Shown: in pieces, positions 33,167-40,411 of the stretch
Numbering within the stretch: the stretch's first letter is position 1
Layout of the letters: each line of letters begins with the position of its first letter
From: Rhodovastum atsumiense
Lineage (GTDB): Bacteria > Pseudomonadota > Alphaproteobacteria > Acetobacterales > Acetobacteraceae
Length of the DNA: 46,686 nucleotides
Assembly (NCBI GenBank): GCA_026225115.1
Contig: JAMFSE010000068.1
Coordinates: forward strand, 1-46,686
Reading direction: 5' to 3'
Notes under the pieces: model-generated
What the model was told of the DNA's origin: nothing
Database searches by the model: none
The model's input: only the letters and a program-made list of their open reading frames with translations
Translations under genes and position numbers: made by a program

Positions 33167-33946
33167 TTAGGCCGTTTTTACTTCCAGCTCGCTTAGCATG
33201 CGTTGCAGATAGAAGGAACTTGCCAGCGCCGAAAATGGACGCAGGGTTTCATCCAGAGGCGGCGGCGAGTCGATGCTGTCGATCAGCCTGGACAGCGCGG
33301 CGGCGTCATCGACATCGTACCAGCTCGGCAGCATCACCAGTTCAAGACCGATCTTTTGCGCACGCAAAGCTGTTTGGGCTGCGACATCCGCCGTGCTCCA
33401 GGCGATATCTTCGAACAGATGCGCATGGGCCTGTTTAACGCCGAGCAGATAATAGCCGCCGTCATCGGCCGGACCGAGCACGGCGCGGTCGCCGGGCTGC
33501 GCCAGCAGATTTGCGGTCATCACCAGAATGCTGGTCGGCAAGGTCGGGCTGTCGGCGTTCAGCACGCAGGCGGAGCCATAGCCAGCGGCCAACAGTGATT
33601 GCACGGCGTGCAGGAGGCAGCGGCCGAAGCCCTGCACCTGCGGCGGCATGTCCGGGGCGCCATCTGCCAGGACCAGGCCTGTGCCTTCTGCCAGATGGCC
33701 GTCGAATAGCGATTCCAGGCCGGCGGGGGCATAGGCGATGTAGCCATCGATTGCGGCCTTGCGGCCAGCTGTAGCCGCCCGGCCCGCGGCCGCAATATTT
33801 TCCGTGATGTCGCGCAGGAAGGCGGCGCTGAGGCCCGCGGCCTCGTTTGGGGTGAGCGGCGGCGAGAGGCGGGTTTTGCAGCGGCCGGGCTGTGGGGCTT
33901 TTGCCATGACCGCGATCGCGCAGGCGGCCGCCTTAGCAGCGCTCAT
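33167..33946 (-). CDS. TIGR04282/DUF2064-family glycosyltransferase-like protein
   Basis: Predicted 259 aa. Signature motifs are VMAKAPQPGRCKTRLSPPLT (nucleotide-binding start), LNADSPTLP, the LGPADDGGYYLLG loop and SWYDVDD. The family is related to nucleotidyltransferases and GT2 enzymes and is often found beside radical SAM and glycosyltransferase genes, including arsenosugar clusters, although the reaction is not established. Here it overlaps the phosphorylase gene by 4 bases and abuts the GT-C gene, so it belongs to one transcription unit. Confidence 0.9.
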   Translation of the reverse strand: MSAAKAAACAIAVMAKAPQPGRCKTRLSPPLTPNEAAGLSAAFLRDITENIAAAGRAATAGRKAAIDGYIAYAPAGLESLFDGHLAEGTGLVLADGAPDMPPQVQGFGRCLLHAVQSLLAAGYGSACVLNADSPTLPTSILVMTANLLAQPGDRAVLGPADDGGYYLLGVKQAHAHLFEDIAWSTADVAAQTALRAQKIGLELVMLPSWYDVDDAAALSRLIDSIDSPPPLDETLRPFSALASSFYLQRMLSELEVKTA

Positions 33947-34806
33947 CTAGCAGCCGCCGTCAGCCCGGCGCGGGCGGCGAGCCCGGCGCGGGCGGCGATG
34001 GTGATGACATCCAAAGCGTCATGCGCGCCGTTGGCCTCGCCTTTTTCGAAATCGCCGATCTGGCCCAGCTGGTTGGTTACCTGGGCAAAGCATAAAACCG
34101 GTTTGCCGCAGGCCTTGGCAAATGCGTAGAGTGCGGCTGCTTCCATTTCCACCGCCAGGATGTTTTCGGCCTTGGCCGCCGCCACCGCCAGTTCGGTTTC
34201 GCGGAACGGCGCGTCGGTGGTCCAGCTGGCGCCGATATGCACATGCCGGTGCGCCCCAAGCAATGCCGCCAGCACGGGTTGGATGAGGGCGACATCGGCA
34301 GCGGCATAACGCGCTGGCGGCAGGTAATGATAGCTGGTGCCCTCATCGCGCAAGGCGCGTTCGATCAGGATGAAATAGGGCGCCGCCGCACTCGCGATGA
34401 TTTGTCCCGCCGAGCTGATGCTGATCAGCAATTCGCAGCCGCAGGCAAAAACCTGTTCGGCGAGAAGCACCGAGAAGGCGGCGCCGACTGCACCGCCGAT
34501 GATGCAGAAGCGGATGCCATTACGCTCGAATTCGAACATGGCGGTGTGGTAGCAGGCCCAGTGTTCGCATGACCTCGCCTCACCGCTGCGCTGTAGCTGG
34601 GCGAGCAGATCGCCGTCCGGATCCAGGATGCAAACCGGTGCGACGGTTATGTCGGATAATTGTTTCTGCCGCCGCGCTTCCCGCAGCATGTTGCGCGCCA
34701 GAAATACCGAAGGCGCTGCGTGGTCCTTGGCGTTCAGGATCGGCGTGCGGTTTTGCGCCTGCTCGAGAACCGTCCAGATTTCTTCGAACCTTGCTGATTG
34801 ATCCAT
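33943..34806 (-). CDS. Nucleoside phosphorylase-like protein
   Basis: Predicted 287 aa. Motifs of the PNP/uridine phosphorylase superfamily are visible: FCIIGGAVGAAFSVLLAEQV, CELLISISSAGQI, GASWTTDAPFRET and VEMEAAALYAFAKACGKPVL (purine/ribose-binding Glu region). Such enzymes split nucleosides with phosphate, or hydrolyse them, releasing the base and an activated sugar. In this operon, with sugar transferases and a radical SAM enzyme, it could supply or process a nucleoside-derived sugar. This is an inference. ATG 34806 is one base after the stop of the molybdenum enzyme gene, and an ATG 4 codons earlier would overlap that gene. Confidence 0.85.
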   Translation of the reverse strand: MDQSARFEEIWTVLEQAQNRTPILNAKDHAAPSVFLARNMLREARRQKQLSDITVAPVCILDPDGDLLAQLQRSGEARSCEHWACYHTAMFEFERNGIRFCIIGGAVGAAFSVLLAEQVFACGCELLISISSAGQIIASAAAPYFILIERALRDEGTSYHYLPPARYAAADVALIQPVLAALLGAHRHVHIGASWTTDAPFRETELAVAAAKAENILAVEMEAAALYAFAKACGKPVLCFAQVTNQLGQIGDFEKGEANGAHDALDVITIAARAGLAARAGLTAAAR

Positions 34807-34807
34807 C

Positions 34808-35551
34808 TTAAATCCCACTGAACCAGTTGTAGCCGCGATCCACCCAGAACCCGCCGGGGTTGCGGTTGGTGACGTAAATAGCGGTCACGAATTTCGGCTG
34901 TTTGAAGCCGAGTTTCGTCGGAATGCGGATTTTGAAGGGAAACCCGTATTTGGTGGGCAGTATATTATCCGAGAGCTTGAATGCCATGATGGTCTGCGGC
35001 TGCAGCGCCGTCGGCATGTCGATGCTCTCGTAATAGCCATCGGCGCAGACGAATCCTACATATTTTGCCGTGAGGTCGGCGCCGACCAAGGTGAGAAAGG
35101 TTTTCAGCGGCGTGCCGGTCCATTTGCCGATCATGCTCCAGCCTTCGACGCAGACATGGCGGGTCACCTGGCTCCGCTGCGGCAGGCCGTAGAGCTGCCG
35201 CATATTCCAGGGACGTTTGTCGGCAATCAGCCCGGCGAGTTCCAATTTGTAAGTTGAGGCCTCGATGACGGGGGCGAGCGGCGCCTGGTACCAGGCGTTG
35301 TAGCGGAAATTCTTCACCGCCATGCTTTCCGGATATTCCGGGGCGAGTTTGCTGCGGCTGAAAAGTTCTTCCTGTACGAAATTATTCCAGCGCGAGACGC
35401 GGGCGAACATCTGCTGCACGATATCGTCATCGCTGATGTCGCAGCCGGTGAGCAGCGTGAGCGCGCCGAGACTGAGGCCGTTGCGCAGCAGCTTGCGGCG
35501 ATCGACGTCGGCGTTAATTTTTGGCGGTTGAATGATTTCATTCTCCGGCAT
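34808..35551 (-). CDS. Tat-exported molybdopterin-dependent oxidoreductase (sulfite oxidase-type fold), possible lipoprotein
   Basis: Predicted 247 aa. The N-terminus has a twin arginine (VDRRKLLRNGLSLGALTLL) followed by TGC, which fits a lipobox, suggesting Tat export and lipid anchoring. The catalytic domain shows the molybdopterin-binding pattern with a candidate Mo-ligand cysteine in RHVCVEGWSMIGKWTGTPLK, plus YVGFVCADGYYESIDMPTAL. The family includes MsrP/YedY and sulfite oxidases. It is shorter than typical sulfite oxidases because no dimerisation domain is present. The 14-base overlap with the cytochrome b gene suggests that they form one membrane complex, as in YedYZ-like pairs. Confidence 0.9.
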   Translation of the reverse strand: MPENEIIQPPKINADVDRRKLLRNGLSLGALTLLTGCDISDDDIVQQMFARVSRWNNFVQEELFSRSKLAPEYPESMAVKNFRYNAWYQAPLAPVIEASTYKLELAGLIADKRPWNMRQLYGLPQRSQVTRHVCVEGWSMIGKWTGTPLKTFLTLVGADLTAKYVGFVCADGYYESIDMPTALQPQTIMAFKLSDNILPTKYGFPFKIRIPTKLGFKQPKFVTAIYVTNRNPGGFWVDRGYNWFSGI

Positions 35552-36248
35552 GATGCATTGGCTCCGGATGGGTGGGGTGGGCGTGGCTGGCGCGGCCGAA
35601 GACCATCGCGACGAAGGTTTTCGGCACCAGGATCACAAGCGCGACATGCACGACCATGAACAGGCAGATCGCCGACATGAAGATGAAATGCAGTACTCGC
35701 GCGGTGGGATAGCCGCCGAACAGCCAAGTAAGGCCGCTCAGCTGTGCCGGTTTCCAGATGGCAAGACCAGTCAGGAACATCATCAATATGGCGAAGAGAA
35801 CGCCCCAATAGGCGAAACGCTGCACGGCGTTGTATTCGCCCAGGCGATGGCCGAGACGGAAGGTGGCGGCGGCGATGAAATCACGCAAAATATCGCGCGG
35901 CCGCAGGGGCAGCAGATGCCGCCAGAAATGACCGGAAATTGTGCCATGCGCCATGAACAGCAGATAGCTTGCCAGCAGCAGCCACATGCCGGTGAAATGC
36001 CAGTTCAGCGCGTTGGCGACGCCGGGGTCCATATGGGCGATTTTCGATTGCAGCGGGTTGCCGCCCAATGTCGCCCATAGCGGGAAGCGGTAATTGCCGA
36101 AAATAGGAACGGAGTTGTAGATCCGCCAGCCGCTGCCGATCATGATGACAATGGCCAGCGCCTGCAGCCAATGGGCGATGCGCACCAGCGCCGGGTGTTC
36201 CTGGATGTCATGGGTTGCAGGGTTTGGTTTGGTGCGCCTGAGTTTCAT
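35538..36248 (-). CDS. Cytochrome b (b561/thiosulfate reductase-type) membrane subunit
   Basis: Predicted 236 aa with four or five membrane helices and histidines placed for heme b: HPALVRIAHWLQALAIVIMI, NWHFTGMWLLLASYLLFMAH, FAYWGVLFAILMMFLTG and VLHFIFMSAICLFMVVHVAL. This is the Ni-hydrogenase/thiosulfate-reductase cytochrome b pattern. It would exchange electrons between the quinone pool and the periplasmic molybdenum enzyme encoded by the next, overlapping gene. The upstream gene overlaps by 4 bases. The C-terminus is His-rich (SHAHPTHPEPMHHAGE), perhaps metal-binding. Confidence 0.9.
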   Translation of the reverse strand: MKLRRTKPNPATHDIQEHPALVRIAHWLQALAIVIMIGSGWRIYNSVPIFGNYRFPLWATLGGNPLQSKIAHMDPGVANALNWHFTGMWLLLASYLLFMAHGTISGHFWRHLLPLRPRDILRDFIAAATFRLGHRLGEYNAVQRFAYWGVLFAILMMFLTGLAIWKPAQLSGLTWLFGGYPTARVLHFIFMSAICLFMVVHVALVILVPKTFVAMVFGRASHAHPTHPEPMHHAGE

Positions 36249-36937
36249 GACACGACGCCAAGCCCGGCGGTCCGGAGTGCGGTGGTTCCCGCAGTGCTGC
36301 GCATTACGTTCAGAAGCGCCTGGGCATTTGGGCTTACCGCCTTGGCGTTTACCGCGCCGGCGTAATTTGTCAGCTTCGGGTCGGCGGTGAGCGTTGCAAG
36401 AATTGTCAGCCGCGGGTCGGCTTTTACGTCAGTTGCGTAGACCAGGCCGATATCGGCCGCGCCGGTGATGACGAGGAACGCCACATCACCGGTGTTGGGG
36501 GCGCCGATCACACGCGAATTCGTCAGGCCGTTGGCCGCGAGAACGGCGCGACCGTCAAGACCGGATGCGACGGTGTTGTCGGTTACCGCGAGTCTTACCC
36601 CGGACGTCATGCGCAACAGAGCCGGTTTGTCCGCCGGTATCGTCGCGCGATCGCGTAAGCCGGCCAGGACCAGGGGATTGGAAAAACCATCTATTCGCGT
36701 TTCCGGCCGGACCAGTTGCAATTGCACGGCCTGGTCCATCGCGCTGCTCAAGGTGAACAAAACATCGTTGCGCGTATGTCGCTGGATTTGCGCCAGCATC
36801 AAACTGGCCGGCGCCGAGAGAACGCTGACCGGCGCCCCGGCCTGCGCCTGCGAGATTCTGTTCAGCGATCGCATTGCGGGCCCCAAGGTGGGGTCGCAAA
36901 AAACGGTGACGCCCGGTGGAATGATGCCCGCGCTCAT
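36245..36937 (-). CDS. ModA-like substrate-binding domain protein without visible signal peptide
   Basis: Predicted 230 aa. The fold resembles molybdate/sulfate-type binding proteins: TVFCDPTLGPAMRSLNRISQ, SSAMDQAVQLQLVRPETRID, FSNPLVLAGLRD, RVIGAPNTGDVAFLVITGAA, DIGLVYATDV and a final helix. The chosen start (ATG 36937, one-base TGATG overlap with the DoxD-like gene) gives no export signal. A longer frame to 37090 would add residues from the DoxD antisense region without a convincing signal either. No transporter permease or ATPase genes are nearby. It may act as a cytoplasmic sensor or molybdate/cofactor donor, which is speculative. Confidence 0.75.
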   Translation of the reverse strand: MSAGIIPPGVTVFCDPTLGPAMRSLNRISQAQAGAPVSVLSAPASLMLAQIQRHTRNDVLFTLSSAMDQAVQLQLVRPETRIDGFSNPLVLAGLRDRATIPADKPALLRMTSGVRLAVTDNTVASGLDGRAVLAANGLTNSRVIGAPNTGDVAFLVITGAADIGLVYATDVKADPRLTILATLTADPKLTNYAGAVNAKAVSPNAQALLNVMRSTAGTTALRTAGLGVVS

Positions 36938-37584
36938 CAGGAGACCAGCGCGTAGATATGGCCTATCTTCGAGGCCGGAGCGAAAATGGGTTTGCGGCGC
37001 AGCAGATGATCCAGCCCGAGGCTTTGCCCGGCGCCGCCGGCTGCGAACATGCCATGCGCGCACATGATGCCGACATAGGTCCAGACCCATTCGGTCGGAT
37101 CGTTATAAAGCCCGATAAGAAGATTAAGGATGAACAGAGCCGCAATGGCGCCGGTGAAGCGGACCGCGAAGCCGAAGGCCAGCGAGGCCGCGAAGAAAAC
37201 TTCCAGCAGATAGACGAGCGGTTGCACGATGGCGATGCGGTTCAAAAAAACCTGCATGATATCTGCGTGCCATTGAAAGGAGCTGTACGTGACGCAGTTG
37301 GTCAGCCAGTCTTTAAAACCATGGGCGACCGGCCAGGGCAGTTTCCAAAGCGTTCCGAGATACCACATGCCGGCGGAGAGAAAGCGCATCAGAAAGACGA
37401 AGAGATGATGGGCGGTGCGCTGCTCGGGATCTTTCGACCAGTTGTACCACGCGATGGCGAGGCCGCCGAAAAACATCACCCATGCCATGGCAACGGTGAA
37501 CCAGCGCAACGACCCCAAAGCGAGCTGGTCGTGAATTTGCCCGGTCATGACCTGGAACAGCGAGTGGATGGCGTTGTCACGCAT
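36937..37584 (-). CDS. DoxD-like (thiosulfate:quinone oxidoreductase subunit family) membrane protein
   Basis: Predicted 215 aa with four or five helices. WFTVAMAWVMFFGGLAIAWY, FLMRFLSAGMWYLGTLWKLP, ALVYLLE-like VQPLVYLLEVFFAASLAFGF and GAIAALFILNLLIGLYNDPT followed by EWVWTYVGIMCAHGMFAAGG fit the TQO/DoxD and DoxX family. Thiosulfate oxidation is the classical role, but many relatives serve unknown stress-related redox functions. It is the first gene of the leftward nine-gene operon. ATG 37584 is preceded by AGGAAGG at 8-base spacing, and a sigma-F-like promoter lies about 60-85 bases upstream. Confidence 0.85.
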   Translation of the reverse strand: MRDNAIHSLFQVMTGQIHDQLALGSLRWFTVAMAWVMFFGGLAIAWYNWSKDPEQRTAHHLFVFLMRFLSAGMWYLGTLWKLPWPVAHGFKDWLTNCVTYSSFQWHADIMQVFLNRIAIVQPLVYLLEVFFAASLAFGFAVRFTGAIAALFILNLLIGLYNDPTEWVWTYVGIMCAHGMFAAGGAGQSLGLDHLLRRKPIFAPASKIGHIYALVS

Positions 37585-37643
37585 TCGAAATGCCTTCCTG
37601 TGGTTGCGGGCACGGACAGTTAAGCGGCGTTGTTCTTTTCATA

Positions 37644-37669
37644 TTCGAAGTGGGGAACTCAAAAGTTAC
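37644..37669 (-). promoter_or_regulatory. ECF sigma-F-type promoter for the leftward nine-gene operon (predicted)
   Basis: Read on the minus strand, GTAACT (37669-37664) and CGAA (37647-37644) are separated by exactly 16 bases. This is one mismatch from the GTAACC-N16-CGAA pattern reported, as I recall, for Caulobacter sigma-F. The downstream bases also resemble those after the msrB promoter (both TTTTG after the -35). Transcription would begin near 37637, about 50 bases before the DoxD start codon. Confidence 0.6.
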
Positions 37670-37803
37670 AAACTTCTTTTGAAAGTCTTGCTTAAATATC
37701 CGCCGATTGATCTCGAGCATTTGAATAGGCGGAGCGCCACGCCAGCGTCCAGGCATGGTTTCGGTGCGCGCTGGGCATCGATTGCGGACGCAAACGCTGC
37801 CCT

Positions 37804-37829
37804 GTAACCTTTTGGGCCTGTAGACCGAA
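37804..37829 (+). promoter_or_regulatory. ECF sigma-F-type promoter for msrB-msrA (predicted)
   Basis: GTAACC (37804-37809) and CGAA (37826-37829) are separated by exactly 16 bases, an exact fit to the remembered sigma-F consensus of alphaproteobacteria. A start near 37836 would leave a leader of about 70 bases before msrB ATG 37909. The cognate sigma factor candidate is encoded about 1.4 kb downstream in the same direction. Confidence 0.7.
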
Positions 37830-37882
37830 TAGACATTCAGGCCGGCACATGCGTGCAAACATCCGCAAAGCCGCCGCGCCAT

Positions 37883-37909
37883 GCAACCTTTTGGGGAAGT
37901 CATATCGAA
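37883..37909 (+). promoter_or_regulatory. Second, imperfect copy of the sigma-F-type motif overlapping the msrB start
   Basis: GCAACC (37883-37888), then 17 bases, then CGAA (37906-37909), whose last A is the first base of the msrB ATG. The bases after the -35 (TTTTGGGG) closely match those of the upstream motif (TTTTGGG), suggesting a local duplication. Used as a promoter it would start transcription inside the msrB coding sequence, so it may be a non-functional relic or a binding site that modulates the first promoter. Confidence 0.35.
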
Positions 37910-38412
37910 TGAACCGTCGTAGCATTCTCTTCTCAACAAGCGCCCTAGCGGCGCTTGCCGTTTTCGCCGGTTACCGGCGGCTGGGCTCGGCCCATGCCGC
38001 GTCGCAGCCCGGGCAGCAATATTCGGTGACCTTTACCGATGCACAGTGGCGCAAGCGCCTCGGTCCGGCGGCGTATGATGTGTTGCGTGAGGCGGGAACC
38101 GAGCCGCCATTTACCTCGCCTTTGCTGCATGAGGAGCGCAGCGGCGTTTTTGGCTGTGCCGGCTGTTCGCTGCCGCTTTACGCATCCAGCACCAAATTCG
38201 ACAGCGGCACCGGCTGGCCGAGTTTCTGGGATCATTTTCCGAAGGCGGTGGACACCTCCGATGACAGCAGCTTCGGCATGTCCCGCACCGAGGTGCATTG
38301 CAGCCAATGCGGCGGTCATCTCGGGCATGTTTTCCCCGACGGCCCGCAACCCACAGGCCTGCGCTATTGCATGAACGGCGTGGCGCTCAACTTCACCCCG
38401 AGGATCGGATGA
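37909..38412 (+). CDS. msrB: Peptide-methionine (R)-S-oxide reductase MsrB, exported
   Basis: Predicted 167 aa. The N-terminus NRRSILFSTSALAALAVFAG has a twin arginine and hydrophobic core, so export by Tat or Sec is likely. The mature enzyme has the zinc cysteines (FGCAGCSLPLY and VHCSQCGGHLGHVFPDGP), the conserved STKFDSGTGWPSFWD segment and the catalytic cysteine in LRYCMNG. It repairs methionine-R-sulfoxide in envelope proteins. I chose ATG 37909 because it begins the signal sequence and follows GGGGAAG. ATG 37849 would place 20 extra residues ahead of the signal. Coupled to msrA by TGATGATG at the junction. Confidence 0.95.
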   Translation: MNRRSILFSTSALAALAVFAGYRRLGSAHAASQPGQQYSVTFTDAQWRKRLGPAAYDVLREAGTEPPFTSPLLHEERSGVFGCAGCSLPLYASSTKFDSGTGWPSFWDHFPKAVDTSDDSSFGMSRTEVHCSQCGGHLGHVFPDGPQPTGLRYCMNGVALNFTPRIG

Positions 38413-39110
38413 TGCGTAAAATTTACCTCGCGATGCTTCTTATCGGCGGCGTGGCCGCGTTTGCCCATTTTCATCGCGCGGTGGCGGATCCGGCAATGCC
38501 GGTGCCCGCACCGGCGGTCGATGCGCCGCTTGCTAAAACGCCGGGGAGCGAGACCGCCATACTCTCCGGCGGCTGCTTCTGGGGCATGCAGGCGGTGTTT
38601 CAGCATGTGAAGGGGGTGAAGGACGCGGTTGCCGGCTATACCGGCGGCGCCGCCGCTACGGCGGAATATGAGGTCGTCAGCACGGGTGAGACCGGGCATG
38701 CGGAATCCATCAAAATCACCTATGACCCCAGCGTCGTCAGCTACGGGACATTGCTGCGGGTGTATTTTTCGGTGGCAACGGATCCGACCGAGCTCAACTT
38801 CCAGACGCCGGACACCGGCACCCAGTACCGGGGCGAAATCTGGGTTGCCGATCCGGATCAGCGGCGGATTGCGGCGGCGTATATCAGCCAGCTGAAAGCG
38901 GCCCACGCCTTTGATGCGCCGATCGTGACGCGGGTAGACGCGGCGATGCCGTTTTATCCGGCGGAGGCTTATCATCAGAATTACGCGACGCTTAATCCGG
39001 ACAGCATGTATATCGCCACCTATGATGCGCCGAAGGTGAGGGCGCTCGCCCAGTTCTTTCCCAGCCTCTATGTCGCCCGCCCTGTGCTTGTGCAGGTCGC
39101 GACAGATTGA
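38409..39110 (+). CDS. msrA: Peptide-methionine (S)-S-oxide reductase MsrA, exported
   Basis: Predicted 233 aa. An N-terminal hydrophobic signal (KIYLAMLLIGGVAAFAHF) precedes the catalytic motif GGCFWGMQAVFQHVKGVKDA and the family segments GYTGGAAATAEYEVVSTGET, GHAESIKITYDP and DTGTQYRGEIW. The end FYPAEAYHQNY is the usual substrate-binding region. It reduces methionine-S-sulfoxide and complements MsrB. Start codons at 38409 and 38412 both fit, the first overlapping the msrB stop. Coexport of MsrA and MsrB suggests protection of periplasmic or surface proteins from oxidants. Confidence 0.95.
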   Translation: MMRKIYLAMLLIGGVAAFAHFHRAVADPAMPVPAPAVDAPLAKTPGSETAILSGGCFWGMQAVFQHVKGVKDAVAGYTGGAAATAEYEVVSTGETGHAESIKITYDPSVVSYGTLLRVYFSVATDPTELNFQTPDTGTQYRGEIWVADPDQRRIAAAYISQLKAAHAFDAPIVTRVDAAMPFYPAEAYHQNYATLNPDSMYIATYDAPKVRALAQFFPSLYVARPVLVQVATD

Positions 39111-39238
39111 ACGGGGAGCCGGCTGTCGGCTACTCGAAGTCAAACAGATGCGCTACAGACCGTTAAAGCAGTCCAAGGGGGCCATATTGGCCCGCTTGTG
39201 TCTTGTACCGGCACAAAACGGCCTGGGAGAGAAATTTT

Positions 39239-39769
39239 TTGACGGAGAGCGAGTGGCGCGCGCTGATGGTTGCTGCCCAATCGGGCAAAGGCGAGGCGTA
39301 TCGCCGGCTGCTGACCGAGGTGAGCCTCTGGCTGCATCGCTATTACGTCAGGCGTCTGCCCGCCGGCATGGTGGATGACGCGGTGCAGGAGGTGCTGCTC
39401 GCCGTGCATGAAAAGCGGCATACTTTTGATCCGGCGCAGGAATTCGGCCCGTGGCTGGGCGCGATCGCGCGTTATAAATGGATCGACCGGCTGCGGGCGA
39501 TGAAGGCGGCCCCCACAGAGGAGCTCTCCGACAGCCTGGCGATACGCGACCATGGCGATGCGGTGCAGGACGCCCGTTCGCTGGAAATGCTGCTGGCCAG
39601 GCTGAAGCCCGCGCAGGCGGAGGTCATCCGGCTGGTGAAGCTGCAGGGCATGAGCCTGGAGGAGGCGGCAGCGCGCTCCGGGCAGTCGGTTGCGCTGGTG
39701 AAGGTGAATATCCACCGCGGTATCGGCCGGTTGGCGGCGCTGGTGCGGGATCAAGCCGATGACGCATGA
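39239..39769 (+). CDS. sigF: ECF-type RNA polymerase sigma factor (SigF-like)
   Basis: Predicted 176 aa. Region 2 is seen in YRRLLTEVSLWLHRYYVRRL, DDAVQEVLLAVHEKRHTFDP and FGPWLGAIARYKWIDRLRAM. Region 4 is LKPAQAEVIRLVKLQGMSLE, EAAARSGQSVALVKVNIHRG. The pairing with a downstream NrsF-like gene and the upstream msrBA promoter motif identify it as the Caulobacter SigF type. I chose the TTG at 39239 because GGGAGAG sits 7 bases before it and the protein then begins with the family-typical TESEWRALM. No sigma-F motif is found directly upstream, so it may be transcribed through from msrBA. Confidence 0.85.
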   Translation: MTESEWRALMVAAQSGKGEAYRRLLTEVSLWLHRYYVRRLPAGMVDDAVQEVLLAVHEKRHTFDPAQEFGPWLGAIARYKWIDRLRAMKAAPTEELSDSLAIRDHGDAVQDARSLEMLLARLKPAQAEVIRLVKLQGMSLEEAAARSGQSVALVKVNIHRGIGRLAALVRDQADDA

Positions 39770-40397
39770 CGCTCTGATCGACCGTCTGAGCGAAGGGCTG
39801 AAGCCGGTGCGCCGGCGGCGGCTTAGCGTCGACCTGCTGATTGTCGCGGTGATCTGCGCGGTGGAGCTCGGGCTGTTTTTCGGAATGGGCGCGGCGCGGC
39901 CGATGCCGATGCTGATGCCGCAGCCGAGCTTCTGGTGGCGGCTGGGAAGCCTTGGGCTGATTGCGGCAATCAGCGCCGCGCTGACGATTTTATCGTTCAA
40001 TCCCGTCTATTCACCCAGGCGCGCCAGCCGGTGGCTGCTGGCGATCGGCGCGATCTGTCTGGCTGTGGGATTTTTGATCAATGCCGGTCCGGATGCGGAC
40101 AAAAATCTGATCGCGCGGCTGGACTGGCCGGCCGGGCTGCAATGCGCCAAAAAAATGATCCTTCTGTCGATCCCCGCGGTGATTGGCCTTGCCGTGCTGA
40201 TGCGCCGCGGCGCGCCGACGGATGGCAGGCGCACCGCATGGCTGGCCGGGCTCGCGGCGGCGTCCTGGGGGGCGTTCGTGTTCGTGTTCGCTTGCCCATT
40301 CAACGATCCGCTTTACATCGCCGTCTGGTACAGCGTGGGTTGCGGCATCGTCACTGCGGTATCCCGGCTGATACTGCCACGGCTTACGCGCTGGTGA
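39759..40397 (+). CDS. nrsF: NrsF-like (DUF1109) membrane anti-sigma factor
   Basis: Predicted 212 aa with an N-terminal cytoplasmic segment (THDALIDRLSEGLKPVRRRR) and six probable membrane helices. Cysteines at 129 (GLQCAKKMILLSIP), 179 and 195 (FVFACPFNDPLYIAVWYSVG, C) are placed like the conserved pair of Caulobacter NrsF, where they are needed to sense chromate or cadmium. It should hold the ECF sigma factor inactive until oxidised or metal-bound. Its start overlaps the sigma gene by 11 bases, which ensures paired synthesis. Confidence 0.88.
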   Translation: MTHDALIDRLSEGLKPVRRRRLSVDLLIVAVICAVELGLFFGMGAARPMPMLMPQPSFWWRLGSLGLIAAISAALTILSFNPVYSPRRASRWLLAIGAICLAVGFLINAGPDADKNLIARLDWPAGLQCAKKMILLSIPAVIGLAVLMRRGAPTDGRRTAWLAGLAAASWGAFVFVFACPFNDPLYIAVWYSVGCGIVTAVSRLILPRLTRW

Positions 40398-40411
40398 ATT
40401 AAGGAAAGCCG

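Noticed and set aside
30026-34806. Arsenosugar biosynthesis cluster
   Set aside because: TIGR04282, radical SAM, phosphorylase and glycosyltransferase genes recall such clusters, but no ArsM-type methyltransferase or arsenic resistance gene is present, and the radical SAM enzyme has a SPASM-type C-terminus rather than clear ArsS features.
37584-37607. GCAACC-N14-CGAA on the minus strand directly at the DoxD start as a sigma-F promoter
   Set aside because: The spacing is two bases too short and the -10 would coincide with the start codon. The match at 37644-37669 has exact spacing and a proper leader.
39179-39193. GGGCC-ATATT-GGCCC hairpin between msrA and the sigma gene as a terminator
   Set aside because: A 5-bp stem without a following T-run. 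It would not stop transcription reliably, and read-through to the sigma gene is plausible.
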